Translations under genes and position numbers: made by a program
Source: Isoetes taiwanensis
Lineage: Eukaryota; Streptophyta; Lycopodiopsida; Isoetales; Isoetaceae
Direction of reading: 5' to 3'
Length of the DNA: 64,000 nt
Assembly (NCBI GenBank): GCA_021234155.1
Contig: JAJEKV010000008.1
Coordinates: 3,828,085-3,892,084 of the forward strand
Notes under the pieces: generated by a model
Seen by the model: only the letters and a program-made list of their open reading frames with translations
Databases searched by the model: none
What the model was told of the DNA's origin: nothing
Shown: in pieces, positions 43,200-55,998 of the stretch
Layout: each line of letters starts with the position of its first letter
Position numbering within the stretch: the first letter of the stretch is position 1

Positions 43200-45851
43200 A
43201 TACCAAGCTGCCCTCTTTTTCCCCGCCGGGTTTTTGTCTAAACAACTTAGCAAGTGTTGATTCACTCGTTCCGTGATTTCTTCACCCACTTGCACACCGA
43301 TCCTTCAGAAAACCATTGACACATCTGCTGCAAGGAATTCCTAACCTAACCTCTCGCGGTTGAGTGAAACGGAAGAATGCATTCTTTGCTTGCTTATGGG
43401 ACTTCTCCATTCCCTGTGTATTCCAAATTCCCAGGCTTCCATACTCCCTGACAAACCACACGCCATGTGCGAACAGAATATGGACATAGTGAGTCAAATT
43501 GGCCTCACCCCATGCCGCCGTGAAAGACTTAGTGAAGTTTGTGACCGCCCCCCGAATTTGGCAACATCATTTTCCCTCGCACTACCTTTTTTTTGCATTT
43601 CCTTTACCAAGATGCAGAAAATCCTGCCATGCCTTGATTTTCTTCAGCGATCCGCCACGATCATTTCGATCATCCTCAACTTGCAATAAGATCCTTGTAA
43701 GCTTCCCAAACACCGTGATAAGTTCTCTTTCAAGGGAGGCAAAAACCTCTTAGCCTTTGGACCACCCATACCGGTTTCGGGGGAACCTTGCCGGATACCT
43801 TTGATCTTGAAGTATTTTGTAGTGCCCACCATGAAGTCCCACATTAGATAGCACCTTTTCAACTTCATGCATGGCAGCCTTCCTAGAGCTTTGGGGTGAT
43901 TTATTCCAAGCAAACAGATACTCATGTAAACCATCTTGTCTATGATTCTCAAGAAAGCATGAAGGGTGCATATGTGTACTCTTCTTAACGGAATTGGCGA
44001 ATTGGCATCAAGGTTGTGTCCTTCTCCTCTCTATTTGGTGGCTCATCCCCGACACAAGCCTAATGTACTCTTGTCCAATCCAAATGAATCTCTTCTTGCA
44101 TAGAGACAGAGGGACAAGCATGAGTAGTCTTACCAGCACCATGCTTCATTCTGTACATGCATTTTATTGTCTTCAAATCTGCAAAGAAGATGCCATTCAA
44201 CCTCGTGACTCACCATATCCGTGAACCGCAAGTTTTTCTCCCATTCCGCGAGAGGCAATCATTGTGGGAATGGGTGTTTGATCAAAACCCATTTCAAAGA
44301 TAATCGGATTTTCCTCCGGTACCTGAAATAAACCAACCCACCAAATGTGATCTTCGACCGACGGAAAACTTATCATCTAGATTTGACTCTTCATTCCCCT
44401 CAGATTCAAAGCTCGCTCATTAGACTCAACTAAACCCTCTCGTATTTCTCGCCTTTCACCAATTCCATTTCATCCAGCTTCAAAACAATTTTAGTTTGCC
44501 AAATAGACTTTTCTACCTTCATATCATAAAAAATCGAACCAAAAGTCAAGCATTCTAGTTAAGTCTATCCAAAGAATTGTTATTTTCATTAAGGCGTAAA
44601 GTATCACCAAACTTCGACTTCTTCTTACCTTTTGGTATAGGATGCCAATGTATCCAAGTTGACACCGCCGGTCACCGATACATATCACCAAGAAGCTCTT
44701 GCACTTGTCTCCGCTTTCGATGACCTACAAGTCATCACGCTTAGTCATCCTTGGTAGTAGAATAGTTTTGGTAATGCCTTGTTGTTTAAAGCCATCCCGC
44801 AAGCATCCTAACAAAGCAATATAAGCTTGCCTACTTATTCCGACATTGTCACACGCTTCTTGCAATCGATTCTCGAGGTTTGACTGCTTCTCAACTCCTC
44901 GCAAATAGCTTGATGTACTACAGCCTTTCCTAAGTTGAATGCTACCGTGAAGCTTTAACATTCTCAATACATCATCTTTAGTAACTAATTTCTTTAATAA
45001 ACCGCAATATTAGCAGGTTTTCTTATTTTCTTTTCTGCAAGATTTGGATCAACAAGCTTTTAATAGCCATGACCCTTTTTTTGAGCCTCCACCCCCGTGG
45101 GCTAATATATTTATGGGCTTCGTGTTTTTGCCCTCTCCCCGATCCCCTGGAGTTCTTTTTAAGCCGCTTGACCCGCTTGTGAAGGGAATCATTTTCTTGG
45201 CAACCCTCTTCATTCCTTGTCGCAAGGTATTCATCTCACCACTAATTTCTGATTTTCTACCTCCAATTCATTGAGCTTATGCATTGTTGAGACAGTAAAG
45301 TAGTTCGCCTGTTGGAGCTGATTAACATCCGATAAAACTTTGCAATTGAATCCATACAAGTGGTTATACATGGCACGCGAAATGTGGATCAAGATTACCA
45401 TTAACCAAATTATTACAAGAACCTAGTAACCCTTGCTGTCCCTTACAAGCAAATTCAATAAGACCGATGCAGAGTGGAAGTTTGATGGGCTCGAGTGAAA
45501 GGATCACATGGATACAGCTTGGCCTTTAGCCCGTAGGGTCTATATTCATGGCTCCGAAGCTCGCAATGCATCTTCATCTATTGGTTGCTTCCAAGTGAAC
45601 TTATTCCTCGTAAGGCGCATTCTTTTGGCACTTGCACTCTAAATTGACCCTCGGAATTAGTTTGATCCCAAACAGTAAGTATTAGAAGGAAGAACACTCA
45701 AAGGAATGCAATGACGACTGAAACCAAATACCTTTGCCATTGACGCTGCAAAAGACCGAGAACCGAGCGAGATTAGATTAGGAAGATTCTTGTTAACAAA
45801 AGCAGAGCGAAATTGAAAAATTTCGCCTATTTGCCGGGCAAGAACCGCCAT
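43200..45851 (-). pseudogene. Decayed DNA-transposon transposase gene, minus strand
   Basis: Minus-strand pieces in order: MAVLARQIGEIFQFRSAFVN (from 45,851), then 45,234-45,049, LENRLQEACDNVGISRQAYI and ALLGCLRDGFKQQGITKTIL (44,967-44,725), and VIESGDKCKSFLVICIGDRR. Then come MHPSCFLENHRQDGLHEYLF and SNVGLHGGHYKILQDQRYPA (43,971-43,750). Last are THYVHILFAHGVWFVREYGS and LGIWNTQGMEKSHKQAKNAF (43,497-43,360). The G-S-L-G-I-W-x-x-Q-G-M-E-K-S-H signature near the C-terminus recurs, from memory, in the RNase-H-fold region of several plant and animal transposon proteins; the superfamily is not certain. Spacing between pieces suggests introns as well as frameshifts. The palindrome array starts about 530 bases upstream of its first ATG and could be its terminus. 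Confidence 0.5.
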
Positions 45852-45864
45852 AATTCAATTCAAA

Positions 45865-46115
45865 AACGCCCGGGCGCGCGATGGCAAGATCGCTACCGAT
45901 GGCGCGATGGCAAGGTCGATGGCGCCGAGGGCAAGCTCAATCGATGGTGCCGAAGCTCGATGGCATAAGCTCAAGGTGGGAAAAACGAAAAATCCTAGAT
46001 ATAATCATCAAATATTCAGGTCGTTAGGGAAATAATGATTGCGGGGTTAGGTTCGGGGGTTAGGTTCTGAGGTTAGGTAGTTAGGTTAGGGAGAGTGAAA
46101 TTTAGGTATGGAGGG
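45865..46115. repeat. Short GC-rich and GGTTAGG-type repeats
   Basis: CGATGGC(GC)GATGGCAAG(G/A)TC words repeat at 45,878-45,970. At 46,038-46,090 GGTTAGG recurs four or five times with spacers, superficially telomere-like but irregular. Confidence 0.5.
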
Positions 46116-46204
46116 GGGAAGCTAGGTTCGGCATCCTCGTGGCGGCCCCCTAATATATTCTTAGGGAGGCCCTTATTTGACCTCAAAAAAACTCTAATGC
46201 TCCC

Positions 46205-46275
46205 AAGAGTACTAACTTGATAGGATCCCTCAAACCTCCCACTAACTTGATAGGATCCTCAAACCTCGAGTAGCG
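46205..46275. repeat. 35-bp direct repeat
   Basis: ACTAACTTGATAGGATCC followed by CTCAAACCTC occurs twice, at about 46,210 and 46,240. Confidence 0.7.
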
Positions 46276-46380
46276 GGAAATTTTTTTCCTGGGGTAGAGC
46301 TAGTAATTATCTAAGATTAGGATAATTAGAGAACATAGGCACTTAAGAGATCCTACTAAATTTCAGGCACTTTGGTTAAT

Positions 46381-47471
46381 GACTCCAAGAGTGCCAGAGC
46401 ATGTTAGGTTCAGACCTAATGGCCCTCTCGCGCACTCTTAGAGTAGTCACCCCATATGAACCCTAGAACTTGGCCTTAGGAACTCCAAATGGTAAAATAA
46501 AAGATGAAATCCCAATCAAAAAGCTCAAAATAGCTAGAATTATATGTTAAAACATCGAAAAACATTATACAAGTCACTTTTGAACACGATTCTCCAAGAG
46601 TGCGCCAGAGTATAGTTAGGTCCCCGACCTAACCCCCTCCTCGCGCACTCTTAGAGTCATCCCTAAAAGTGACCTCAAAAATTGATCATAACTTACTCAA
46701 ATGGTAAAGGTAATAATAGAATCTTGTTTATAATGATTAAATTAGTGGGAAACGCATGTTAAATTGTGTAAAGGGGATAAGTTTAGAGCGGAAAGGGACA
46801 ACACCTCTAAGGGTGCGCCAGGGCATAGTTAGGTCTGGACCTAATACCCTCCTCGCGCATGCTTAGAGGGGTTCGAGAGAAAATAGTTGAAGAAGACCTA
46901 GCTTCGATTCGAGATATGGAGGATTTCATCAACAAACCAAGAAATTAAGCAAGGCAGAGATGGAGGTCGTGCAACACTTGAAGACTCATTGGCGTGCACG
47001 CTCCACGCAAAAGACACCGAGAGACATGAGACTGGCGAAGTACATCAAGAGGACAGATAAATAGAACACAAGCTGCTTTTGTAACTAATGTGTTTATATG
47101 TGATGTATGAAAATTTCAATAATAAAGATATATAGTCGCTTAAAAATGTGTATTCATTAGGTACAAGATCCTGAGCAAATGCGATATTTTGACCAACGAC
47201 TCCAAGAGTGCGCAGAGCATAGTTAGGTCCCAACCTAACCCCCTCTCTCAAGACTCTTAGAGTCATCCAAACAACCGGGGCCTTGATTAGCCCTACTTGC
47301 TCCAAACGTAGTAATAAACAAAGAAACTTGCATTTAGGAAGAAAACTAATAGGAATTTACCCCTCCCAAAGGGAGTCTTGGCATCCATTAGGCGTAGATA
47401 GGCCAATGACTCCAAGAGTGCGCCAGAGGCCACTTAGGTCCCAACCTAACACCCCAAAGCACTCTTAGAGA
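46381..47471. repeat. Nested-palindrome array with a ~209-bp period
   Basis: Five copies start at 46,381, 46,590, 46,804, 47,199 and 47,408. The spacings are 209, 214, 395 and 209, so one unit is missing or replaced near 47,000. Each copy is 65-70 bases. The outer arms are CTCCAAGAGTGCGC and GCGCACTCTTAGAG and the inner palindrome is TTAGGTC-CC-GACCTAA, so it can form a stem within a stem. Spacers are related (ACTCAAATGGTAAA-like words). This fits subterminal binding sites of the transposon encoding the adjacent transposase, or a small satellite. Confidence 0.8.
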
Positions 47472-47810
47472 CGCCCAATTTTTCAAACCCCATAACTTGA
47501 GCTACCAGAGCTCCAAATCGCTTGAAATTTGTTGCAATAGGACCGTTAGACAGCCTAGAATCCATTTATGACCTCAAATTAGGCTAGAAATGTCAAACTT
47601 TAGCTCAAAATGACCAAAATTGCTCAAACCCTTGAATTGTTTTTCCAAACTATGGTTTGTTTGTAAATAGAAGCATACCCCATTAGTACCACAAGTATTG
47701 CTCTCGCCCAAAGCTGATGCCTTACTCCAAGGTAGAAGTGCCCAAGAACACCCCTTTGTTATAGTCATCTAAACCTCAAAGATAGCAACCTAAGTCCAAC
47801 TGTTGGTACA

Positions 47811-48150
47811 TCACCTCCATGCCAAAAGCATAAACATTGACCTAATTTTGTGTCCTTCTAATAGAGTTTGACCTATACAGCCGCCACATTCACACTCCCT
47901 ATTGCCGATACCTAGAAAGGAGCTAGAGTCTAGAGCTGCCCAAGTCACCCGCGTGTAGAGATTGGACCCCCAAACCAACTTTGCTAGGTATGCCTCAAAC
48001 ATCGTGGGAGGTCCTGCAAAACAAACCCTCATTTCATGCCATACCACACGCCTAATGTCCATAGACTTGTAGATTAAAGAGATGTCTCCAATAATGCTGC
48101 CGAGCCATCTTGCTTGCTTATAGAGCCCAAAAGGTAGGAGAGCCCTTCAA
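47811..48150 (-). pseudogene. Unknown conserved minus-strand open frame, copy B
   Basis: Open for about 110 codons: LYKQARWLGSIIGDISLIYK, MDIRRVVWHEMRVCFAGPPT, FEAYLAKLVWGSNLYTRVTW, AALDSSSFLGIGN. It is Trp-rich, with the look of a folded protein. It corresponds to 3,640-4,010. The family is not recognised. Confidence 0.35.
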
Positions 48151-51100
48151 GTAGACCCTTAGACTCTAGGATATACGAGAGTTGCTTTCGGCACACAAAT
48201 AGCCACAGACGAAGCGAGGCGCAACTTCTTGAAGACATCAAGGTCCCACCGATGTACAAACAGATAAGAAGAGGAGACCGAAAAGCGTACCCAAGAGAGG
48301 GAAGCACAACGACAAACACCTCAACCGACAAACGAGTAGAACAGACACCACCGACCTATCATCAATCTCCATCAAATGGGAAGAATATTGGTAACCAACG
48401 GCACCAAGAATGTTCTAGATGTCAACCTCCCCGGCTACCACGCCCACGAAGCTCACATCGAAAAGAGGATCTCAACGCCTTCACCAACTCGACGCATGAG
48501 TTTCAAATGGAAGAACGCCGAGACAACAAAAATACGTGTACGAAGATGTTAGGCATCGATGTCGCCAAGTAGCATCACGAAGCTAGGGCCGAGGGCATAA
48601 TCTTCCGTCCGAGGAGACAACTCATGGCTACACGTGAGCCGTGATAGAAACCGGAGGGAAGATCACCACGACCTTGCAGCCCAGCAGCTCAAGCCAACGC
48701 CAACAAAAGGAGTAACCAAGCTAGGCAACCACAAAGCACCTAAGGCTGACCAAGATGAGCCTCCAGCCCCCTTGCACCAGCAGAGAACTTTCATCGGTTC
48801 CAAAAAGGTAGGAGACCATGAGAGGGAGGAGACGATATCAAGGAACATTTCCCACTCGGCCTCAGACGCACTAGGGCAAGACCAAGGAGGAGAATATTCT
48901 CGCTCAAACAGAATTCGAACCCGTGAACACCTAGAAACCAAAGGAAGGAAGGATCGGCTTTACTACGCCAGCCAAGGAGTGCACTCAATGGTTAGGACCC
49001 AAAGGACGAGGAGACGACCTAGCCAGCAGGTAGAAATCACGCAAAGGCTTACCGTAAGGAGCTACGGTAAGTGCAATGGAGATGACCACACTTCCGTGCA
49101 CGAGAGCCACCTCGAATGAAGCAAAGCCCAAGCAAATGTGAGTCGCGACTCGAATTCAACCCGGGGAATGACAATGCCCCGCCACCGACCACGATCTCAA
49201 AGCTCAAGACATTCAAGAATGCCCGACCGCAACAGCCAGTGACCCTACTCAAGCTCGATCAATGGCACCGCAATCAGCAATCTTGCAACAACACACCGCA
49301 TGTAGGGACGGAGCGGTTACCGCATTCCTCGCGAATTTAACATACACAACAAGGAGGAGCATCTTTTTCAAGGGATCACATCGACGAACACTCTTCGCAA
49401 CTTGAGGTGATCAGCTCGGATCAGACATAAAGCTCAACAATAGTAGCAGCATCTCAAGGAATCCCGAGTCAACCTGAACTAAGAAGATGCAAAGAAACCA
49501 AGAATCAAATGCGATAGGAGGAAGGGAAAACCTAGAGGAGTATAAATAATTAGGTAGATCTTCGTAGTTGTTTTGCAAAAGTGGATGAATTAAAATCCCA
49601 ATGTAAATGCGTATATGTCTATTGTATATCTAGGATGTCCACATATATAGTGGAGAAACATGGGTTTAAAGTCATGTTTTACTGGATTTAGCTTAGATCG
49701 AAGCTCCTTCACTTCGACTACCAAAGGAGGAAGCAAGGAGGCACAACTATAGCCCAAGATCAAAATGGAAGAGCAACTACGAGGGAGAAACGACGAGAGG
49801 CCAAGCAAACCTTCAACTCCAAACACTTCGGGAAATGCCCTCAAGCGTAAGACCGCCGCCACCCAATGTTAGAATAAGAGACAACACCGATCATGTCAAG
49901 ATCATCAACGCTGCACCAGGACATCGCCGCAACAACACTACCTCTTGTAGCAAAGGGCAAAGACTTGATCTAACTTATGACATGAGTGGCCTCAACAATG
50001 GAAGGAGGAACACCTCGACATCAACGAGCCAACTAAGAAGGCAACATCTCGACGACCATAATCCCACCTTGTGGTAATATAGGGTGATGCGCTATGACAC
50101 GGTATTAGATGGAGATGCACTTACGAAAAGGCACCGCTGATGAGGAGACATGCCTCCAACAACTAGGGTGACGGCTTTGGCCGTGTACTCCTACCAAGAA
50201 TTAGAAGAGAAGAAGCCGACCATATCTCCGACATGTGGCACGCCAAACGCCCAAGGTAGAAGCATTCGACACCTTAACGACAAGGATAGCAACTGAAGCA
50301 CCTTCGCAAAAAAGAGTTCAAGATAATAGCCAAGCTATTCAACGACAAGAGTATATCTAAGGCAGTACTTCTTCAACTCAAGGGTCAAGCCAAGCGTATA
50401 TAAGGATCCATCATCCCGACAATATAGCCAGCAGGAGGAGAGCCATGATGCTTTACTTGCCGAGAGACCGACATGCATAGAGGGACAAAGGTCGAACCGA
50501 AAAGCCGGAGAAGTGCTAGCAACCGACTTCTTCCACGAAGCCCCTAGAGGCAAATGTGAGGACCAAAACGAAGAGCACAATCAAAGCCACCGGAGGGTAC
50601 CTCAAGGCAAGAAGACGGCATAGCACCGCGGGAACGCGTTAACGCCCAAGCCATGCGATCGAGGGGATCAAACGAGGAAGTTTGGAAGCTCGATGGAGAA
50701 CCAACTAGGTGAGGCGAGCCGATGACTTGCACGCGGCCTTGCATGCAACTTGGTGAACCCAAGGATGAACGATTCAAAGAACAACTGCAGAAGAGAACAA
50801 CCCGCAGGGAGTATAGCCAAAGGAATCGCCAAGACACCCTCAAGAGACGCCCAAATAGCTTCAAGTATCATGAAGGGGGGGAACAATTATTGCCCGAGAA
50901 CGTGATCAAGAAGCGTGACCAAAATGTCGAGCATCAACGACAAGCACACCTTAGTTAGAATGTGATGCAAAGCGGTTGTGCCATAGCAGTCGACAAACGC
51001 CGGAGGGCCCAAGTATTTCAACAAGTTACCCCGGGTATGAGCCGACGCATAAAATAGGGAGGATATAGATCGTCAACACCATTGCACCGGGAGGAACACC

Positions 51101-53639
51101 GATGACATTGCCAAGGAGTAGGTGCGCAACTCGAAGGGAGGCACAAGGGAGACCTAATAGCTCTAGTAGTATAATTGTAATTATGTAAGCTATATGTTTT
51201 GCATGTATAGTTCCCTTGTTATTCCTTCCCTCCCATAGCTGCAATGATCAAAGGAAGAGATGTTATGCAAGTTGCGGGGTGAAGCAATCAACATCGCCAA
51301 CACTCTTCGGCAACTCGACGCATGAGGCATCGATGGAGTCGAAGAAACAATATCGGATAATCGAAGTCGCCCTTTAGCTGCCAAGACAAAGAGTTCAAGA
51401 TGAAAGATCTCTTTCAACCGCCCACCTTCAGGCTTTTGAAAAGCCGCATGGAAGATTTCAAGTGATCAACTACGCCATCAAAGCCACCAGCAATGAGAGA
51501 GGCTCTTAGCTTAACAACGCCAACCTCTACTTCAAAGAGCAGCCACCGTCAAGGAGACCGGAAGTATCGAGCGACTTCGAAGAACGCTACCTTGCTCCTT
51601 CAAGCAGTAACGAGCGGATGAGCTTCTAGCAAGCTCAAAGATCTAAGGTCACGGGGCCTAGTAGGTTAAATGTATGGATGGTAACATCCATATTGGGATT
51701 AGAAGGCATTTCCGCATATTCTCACGAAAAGGATTGCCCCAATATTGAGCTAAGCGTCAAGATTGGGAAGGAAATGCATAGGAGTAACTATAATTATACA
51801 CGATTGTTAACAGACATCCAATGTATTGAAACCACTTGGTGAGATTGATCTCCTCACTAAGAAGGAATCATTACTAGGATAATTGTTGACCATGTATAAA
51901 TCTAGTATCTCCTAAAGAATAATCCAACTGAAAGAAAAGAAGTAATCTAACAAGTCCGCCAACTTGTTACGATGACATCAATTCGATTGGTAGGAATATT
52001 CCAAGAGTTTAAATAACTAAGAAAGGGGGAATCTCTAGAATAATAAAATAATAGTACATGCAAGGTACATCTAAAATAAGAATTATAGTAATCAAATAGT
52101 CTTTTGAGACAAAAGGAATTGTCATGATGACAAAACCTTGTGGTTTAGAATCGTTCTAACTAAGTAGGTAACCCATGCTATATTGAAATAAGAAGCGTAT
52201 AACCTCTTAAGGGGAGAGAATAGATATGACGTTGTGTACAACGTCATTGAAGGGGTGCAGGACCAATTTCTTTTCGAAGAAAGTGGGAGGGCTCAATCTT
52301 ATGATTGAACGCATTTTGTATCGAATTGACCCAATTCAGAGAATAGAGTTCACTCGGCAATGGCCGGGCGAATAGAGCGTAAAAATAGATAGATACCTTA
52401 GGCTCGGGGAGGCCTTCAACGGCGAGGCCCGACGTAGTAGCTAACTACACCAATGAAGTGGAGCAAAACTATGGGAGCAATGCAACGACCAAGTCATCTC
52501 CAAAGTACTCAACGCCACTCAATGGGTGGATGCGTTCTAGCCTTAGGTAAGGTGTGCATGTATTATAAGTTTTAATGTGTCTTATTGATAAGTTAAATAT
52601 AGATCCTAATAACTGCATAGAAATTGTTGCATGTATATGTATCATAGGGAAATAAGTTAAATAACAACGATAATGTGAGGTAGCATGTTAATTGATCCTT
52701 CGCAAGGACGCAATTCCTTCCAAGGATAGCTATATGACCTCTGGGTCCTTATAAATATAGATGGAAAATAGAATTCGGATATACTTAAGTATATCTTAGG
52801 GATATATTTCCAAGGGTAATGCAGGACCCAAGGAAGAGAATAAGAAGCACATCTAATTCTTGTGTATGATAATTAAAACCTTGTCTATGTAACAATAGGT
52901 CTAAGTAGGGTTATTGTTTAAATAATCGCGATCTAAAAGTCGTTAAATATTGCAAAGCTTAGAGTAAATTTAATTGTACTATCGGAAGTAATATATCCAA
53001 TACTATGATAATGTTAATTCATAAATATTACCTTAGGGTAATTATGTTAATCACATGCATTAAGGGTTTAAAAAAAAAAAAATTGGCTCAGGCATGTCGA
53101 TTTGTGTTTAGATTAGTTTCATGTGTAGTTAAGATTAATCGCGCATGCAACCTATGCTTGGTATGGATTGCATGCGTTGTTACCGATGATGAGACCACTA
53201 CGGTGATCTTTAGGGCGTGGTGTAATGTCAATGTAGGCATGACCGCTGTTCACTGGACGAAAGTGGAAGGTAGATTAGAAAGTCTACTGTCCCCCACGGA
53301 AGTAGATGACCTCGAGAGAAAGGAGGTCATTAAGGAATGCATTGATAGGAAAGGCACCTTTAGCCCCATATATGCTTTGATAGGAGGAATCTATCCTTCA
53401 CGCCCCCCACGCGGGAAGGATATCCTCCACGCTGGGCAACTAGAGGTGTAGGCATGAGCGGCATATAGGCATATAGGCGCTGTCTCCACGGCCATAATGG
53501 AAGATCCACCCTCTTCCTACGCCGGGAGATTAGCCATGCATCCATGTAGATAGGTGGGGTGGTCACCATATAACCAAAATTTTTTGTAATAATTAATAAT
53601 AGGTAGTGTCGACCTGCAGGCCAATAGAGCGCTCCGGAG

Positions 53640-54140
53640 GGCAAGGAGGTCGAACTACGAAGGCTTGCAAACACAAATTTTGTTATAATGTGTTGCAAGG
53701 GATGAAGGGTACCTTAGAAGTGTAAATTTTGTATGAAATTGATAAACTTTGATAAACTTAAATGTTGTATTAAGTAAGGTTAATAATTACCTTGCGTGGA
53801 TTAAGTTATGATGTGATAAGTTAATAGGATAACGAAATAGTAATGTCTTAAACATTACCTTAGAGTAATTCTAATAATTAAGATAGTAAGTATGTAATTA
53901 TAGATATTGTAAAATTAATGCAGGATTTTAAGGTGTAAGACCGCAAAACACAAATTTTGTTGGAATGTGTTGCAAGGAATGAAGAGTACCTTAAATAATA
54001 ATTGTATATGAAAGTGTTAAATTGTGATAAACTAAATGTTGTGATAATAGAAACTAATAAGTACCTTATTTTAGTAGAAGTTACTTAATTGACAACTTAT
54101 TTGATAATGTAATGGCGTAATAATGATTTAAAAATATTAT
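53640..54140. repeat. Diverged ~260-bp tandem duplication in the retroelement 3' region
   Basis: ACACAAATTTTGTT(A/G)(T/G)AATG and GTGTTGCAAGG(G/A)ATGAAG recur at about 53,668 and 53,947, each followed by AAATGTTGT and a TAATTCTAATAATT-like segment. Copy A has about one such unit (17,075-17,290). Confidence 0.55.
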
Positions 54141-54254
54141 CTTAAGGTAATCGTAATAAATGTGTAAGTATTATAGTAGTATATCGTATGCATCGTTGAT
54201 TGCGTGGTTAGGAAGATTCCAAGGTGGGAGAACCACGATGCTGCGACAAAGATC

Positions 54255-55998
54255 ATTTCAAGGTGGGGAGAATGTGACATTCCAGCCACGATATACGCCC
54301 CGTGGGCGTATTGTACCGCCACGCCACGCCGCATTACGCCACCTCGACCGACGTGGTACGCCAACGCAGTAGCCAAGTGGGTAGCCCCCTAGGGGCAACT
54401 TGCTAAGAATGTGCATTAGTATTAATGTGCACATTTTCCAATGTACACATTAATGTGGGCACACATTTCCATGTGGCCACTTGATGCCAAGTGGGCCATA
54501 CCCATAGTACAATTAATGTGCACATTTTCCAATGTACACATTCATTAATGTGCACACATTTCCATGTGAGCACATTTGGGTGCACACATTTCCATGTGGG
54601 CACATTTGGCCACCTAGCCCTTAAAGGCAAGTGGGCCCTTTTCCCAATATCCCACATGCCTAAAGGGGATAATTGGAAACCCTAGCCAACCCCTTGTCTA
54701 TTTAAGTAGGAGAACCCTAACTTGCCCATTTTCGTTTCTAGGGTTTTTTAGAACTCGCTTTGGTCAGCCTCAACAGCCAAAACCGCCTCCCCTACTGGCC
54801 TCGAGAGGATTGCAACGTTAGTTTCCCTTGATTCAAGCGTTTTAGCCAGGATGGTCGAAAGCTCAGTCGAGGAGGAACTCAAGGATCGGGTATTTAGGCA
54901 ATTTAGTAGTCTAAACCCCATTTCAGCCCATCGAATCAAAAGGGTTTAGCCTCTTAAATTGCCCATAGCAGCCCTCTAGATCTCTAGATAGCAGATTCTA
55001 ACTAAAGAACCTAACTCTATGATGTAGATTAGATCTAGTTCTTTAGTTCTCTCTGTGGAAGTATATGTATGATGTATCTCTATGAACTCCTTGTATTGGG
55101 AAGGGGGTAGAGACCTAAAGCTTTGTAGTTGATGCTCCTAGAGTAGCCTCTCTAGCACACCTTGTAGATCGCCTCAGGTACAAAGAGCCACACCAGGTTG
55201 TGGGTGAAGGGGGCGACCGGCTTATAAGGAGATTCGTGTTCGACTCTTGAACGATCCCTATGGTGTGTTAGTCTTTGCAGGGGATCATTGTGACTAGGTC
55301 TAATGGCTTGCCACCTAATCGTGTGGGCAAGGCATGGGCTCGACACTCGTGGAGGTAGTGGATATGACCTTCCATTGAGTTCAAGTCTCTCATACGCGCA
55401 AAGGCCCTCTAGTCACCTTGAGTCGCGATGTAGATCTCCCGGAGGGAGTGATCCCTACCGCCCCATCGGAACCGGGGAGATGAAACCCGTGAATAGCCCT
55501 TTGGCTATGCATCCGGGCTGGCTGATCCAGTCCCAACACTTTTCAGCCTACTCGCAAAGTGTGCAATGTGAGGGGCGGATGGAGTGGACAACCCTAAGCC
55601 ATGTTCTTATGCCCGGTAAAATCCATTGCCATGAATTACGGCTCCTGCGAATGAACTTTGAGACCCAAGCCGCCAGTCCTCCCTTTGAGTCCGAGCCTTG
55701 GGTAGGATTTCCTCTATGCATTGTGCTGATCATTGTCTTTTGCAGATGTGATGTGCCACCCAGAAGGGTGGGTATATGTGTTGCTCTTATATACTGACAT
55801 GTATGTTTACGCTTCCGCAGCTAGGTAGGCCCCGAGGGAGACGGGGGGTACAATGACCCTTTCACTCTTCCCACCGGAACCCGGCCACGGGTTTGCGGTG
55901 TTATGTGAAGGGCCCCAGATCGGCATGGAACCGGTATGGGGAAGAACTCCGCGCTTGTATACGGGCGAAGTGCAGAGTATGCAGTAGGGGACGCCACA
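54255..55998 (+). mobile_element. PPT and LTR4 (3' LTR of the complete element)
   Basis: The purine tract TCAAGGTGGGGAGAA precedes the LTR, which runs 54,273-55,998 (TGTGACATTCC to GGACGCCACA; 1,726 bp). Promoter CTATTTAAG is at 54,698-54,706. CACATTTCCATGTG-type tandem units at about 54,428-54,610 match LTR3. Confidence 0.8.

Larger units (their letters stand above)
31590..55998 (+). mobile_element. Complete LTR retrotransposon (LTR3 to LTR4), 24.4 kb with nested elements
   Basis: LTR3 and LTR4 are of the same subfamily, which differs from LTR1/LTR2 in the promoter region. LTR3 is followed by a damaged tRNA-Met primer site; LTR4 is preceded by a PPT. The flanks outside are G1 positions equivalent to 19,358 and about 19,365, so the whole block behaves as one insertion. 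The internal 3' part (47,571-54,272) is the same as that before LTR1. The middle (35-47.5 kb) is mostly DNA-transposon material. No reverse transcriptase or integrase motif was seen, so the element may be non-autonomous or too damaged to read. A five-base target duplication cannot be confirmed because both junctions look corrupted. Confidence 0.65.

Noticed and set aside
46038-46090. GGTTAGG words suggesting an interstitial telomere
   Set aside because: Irregular spacing, few copies and no TTTAGGG register.
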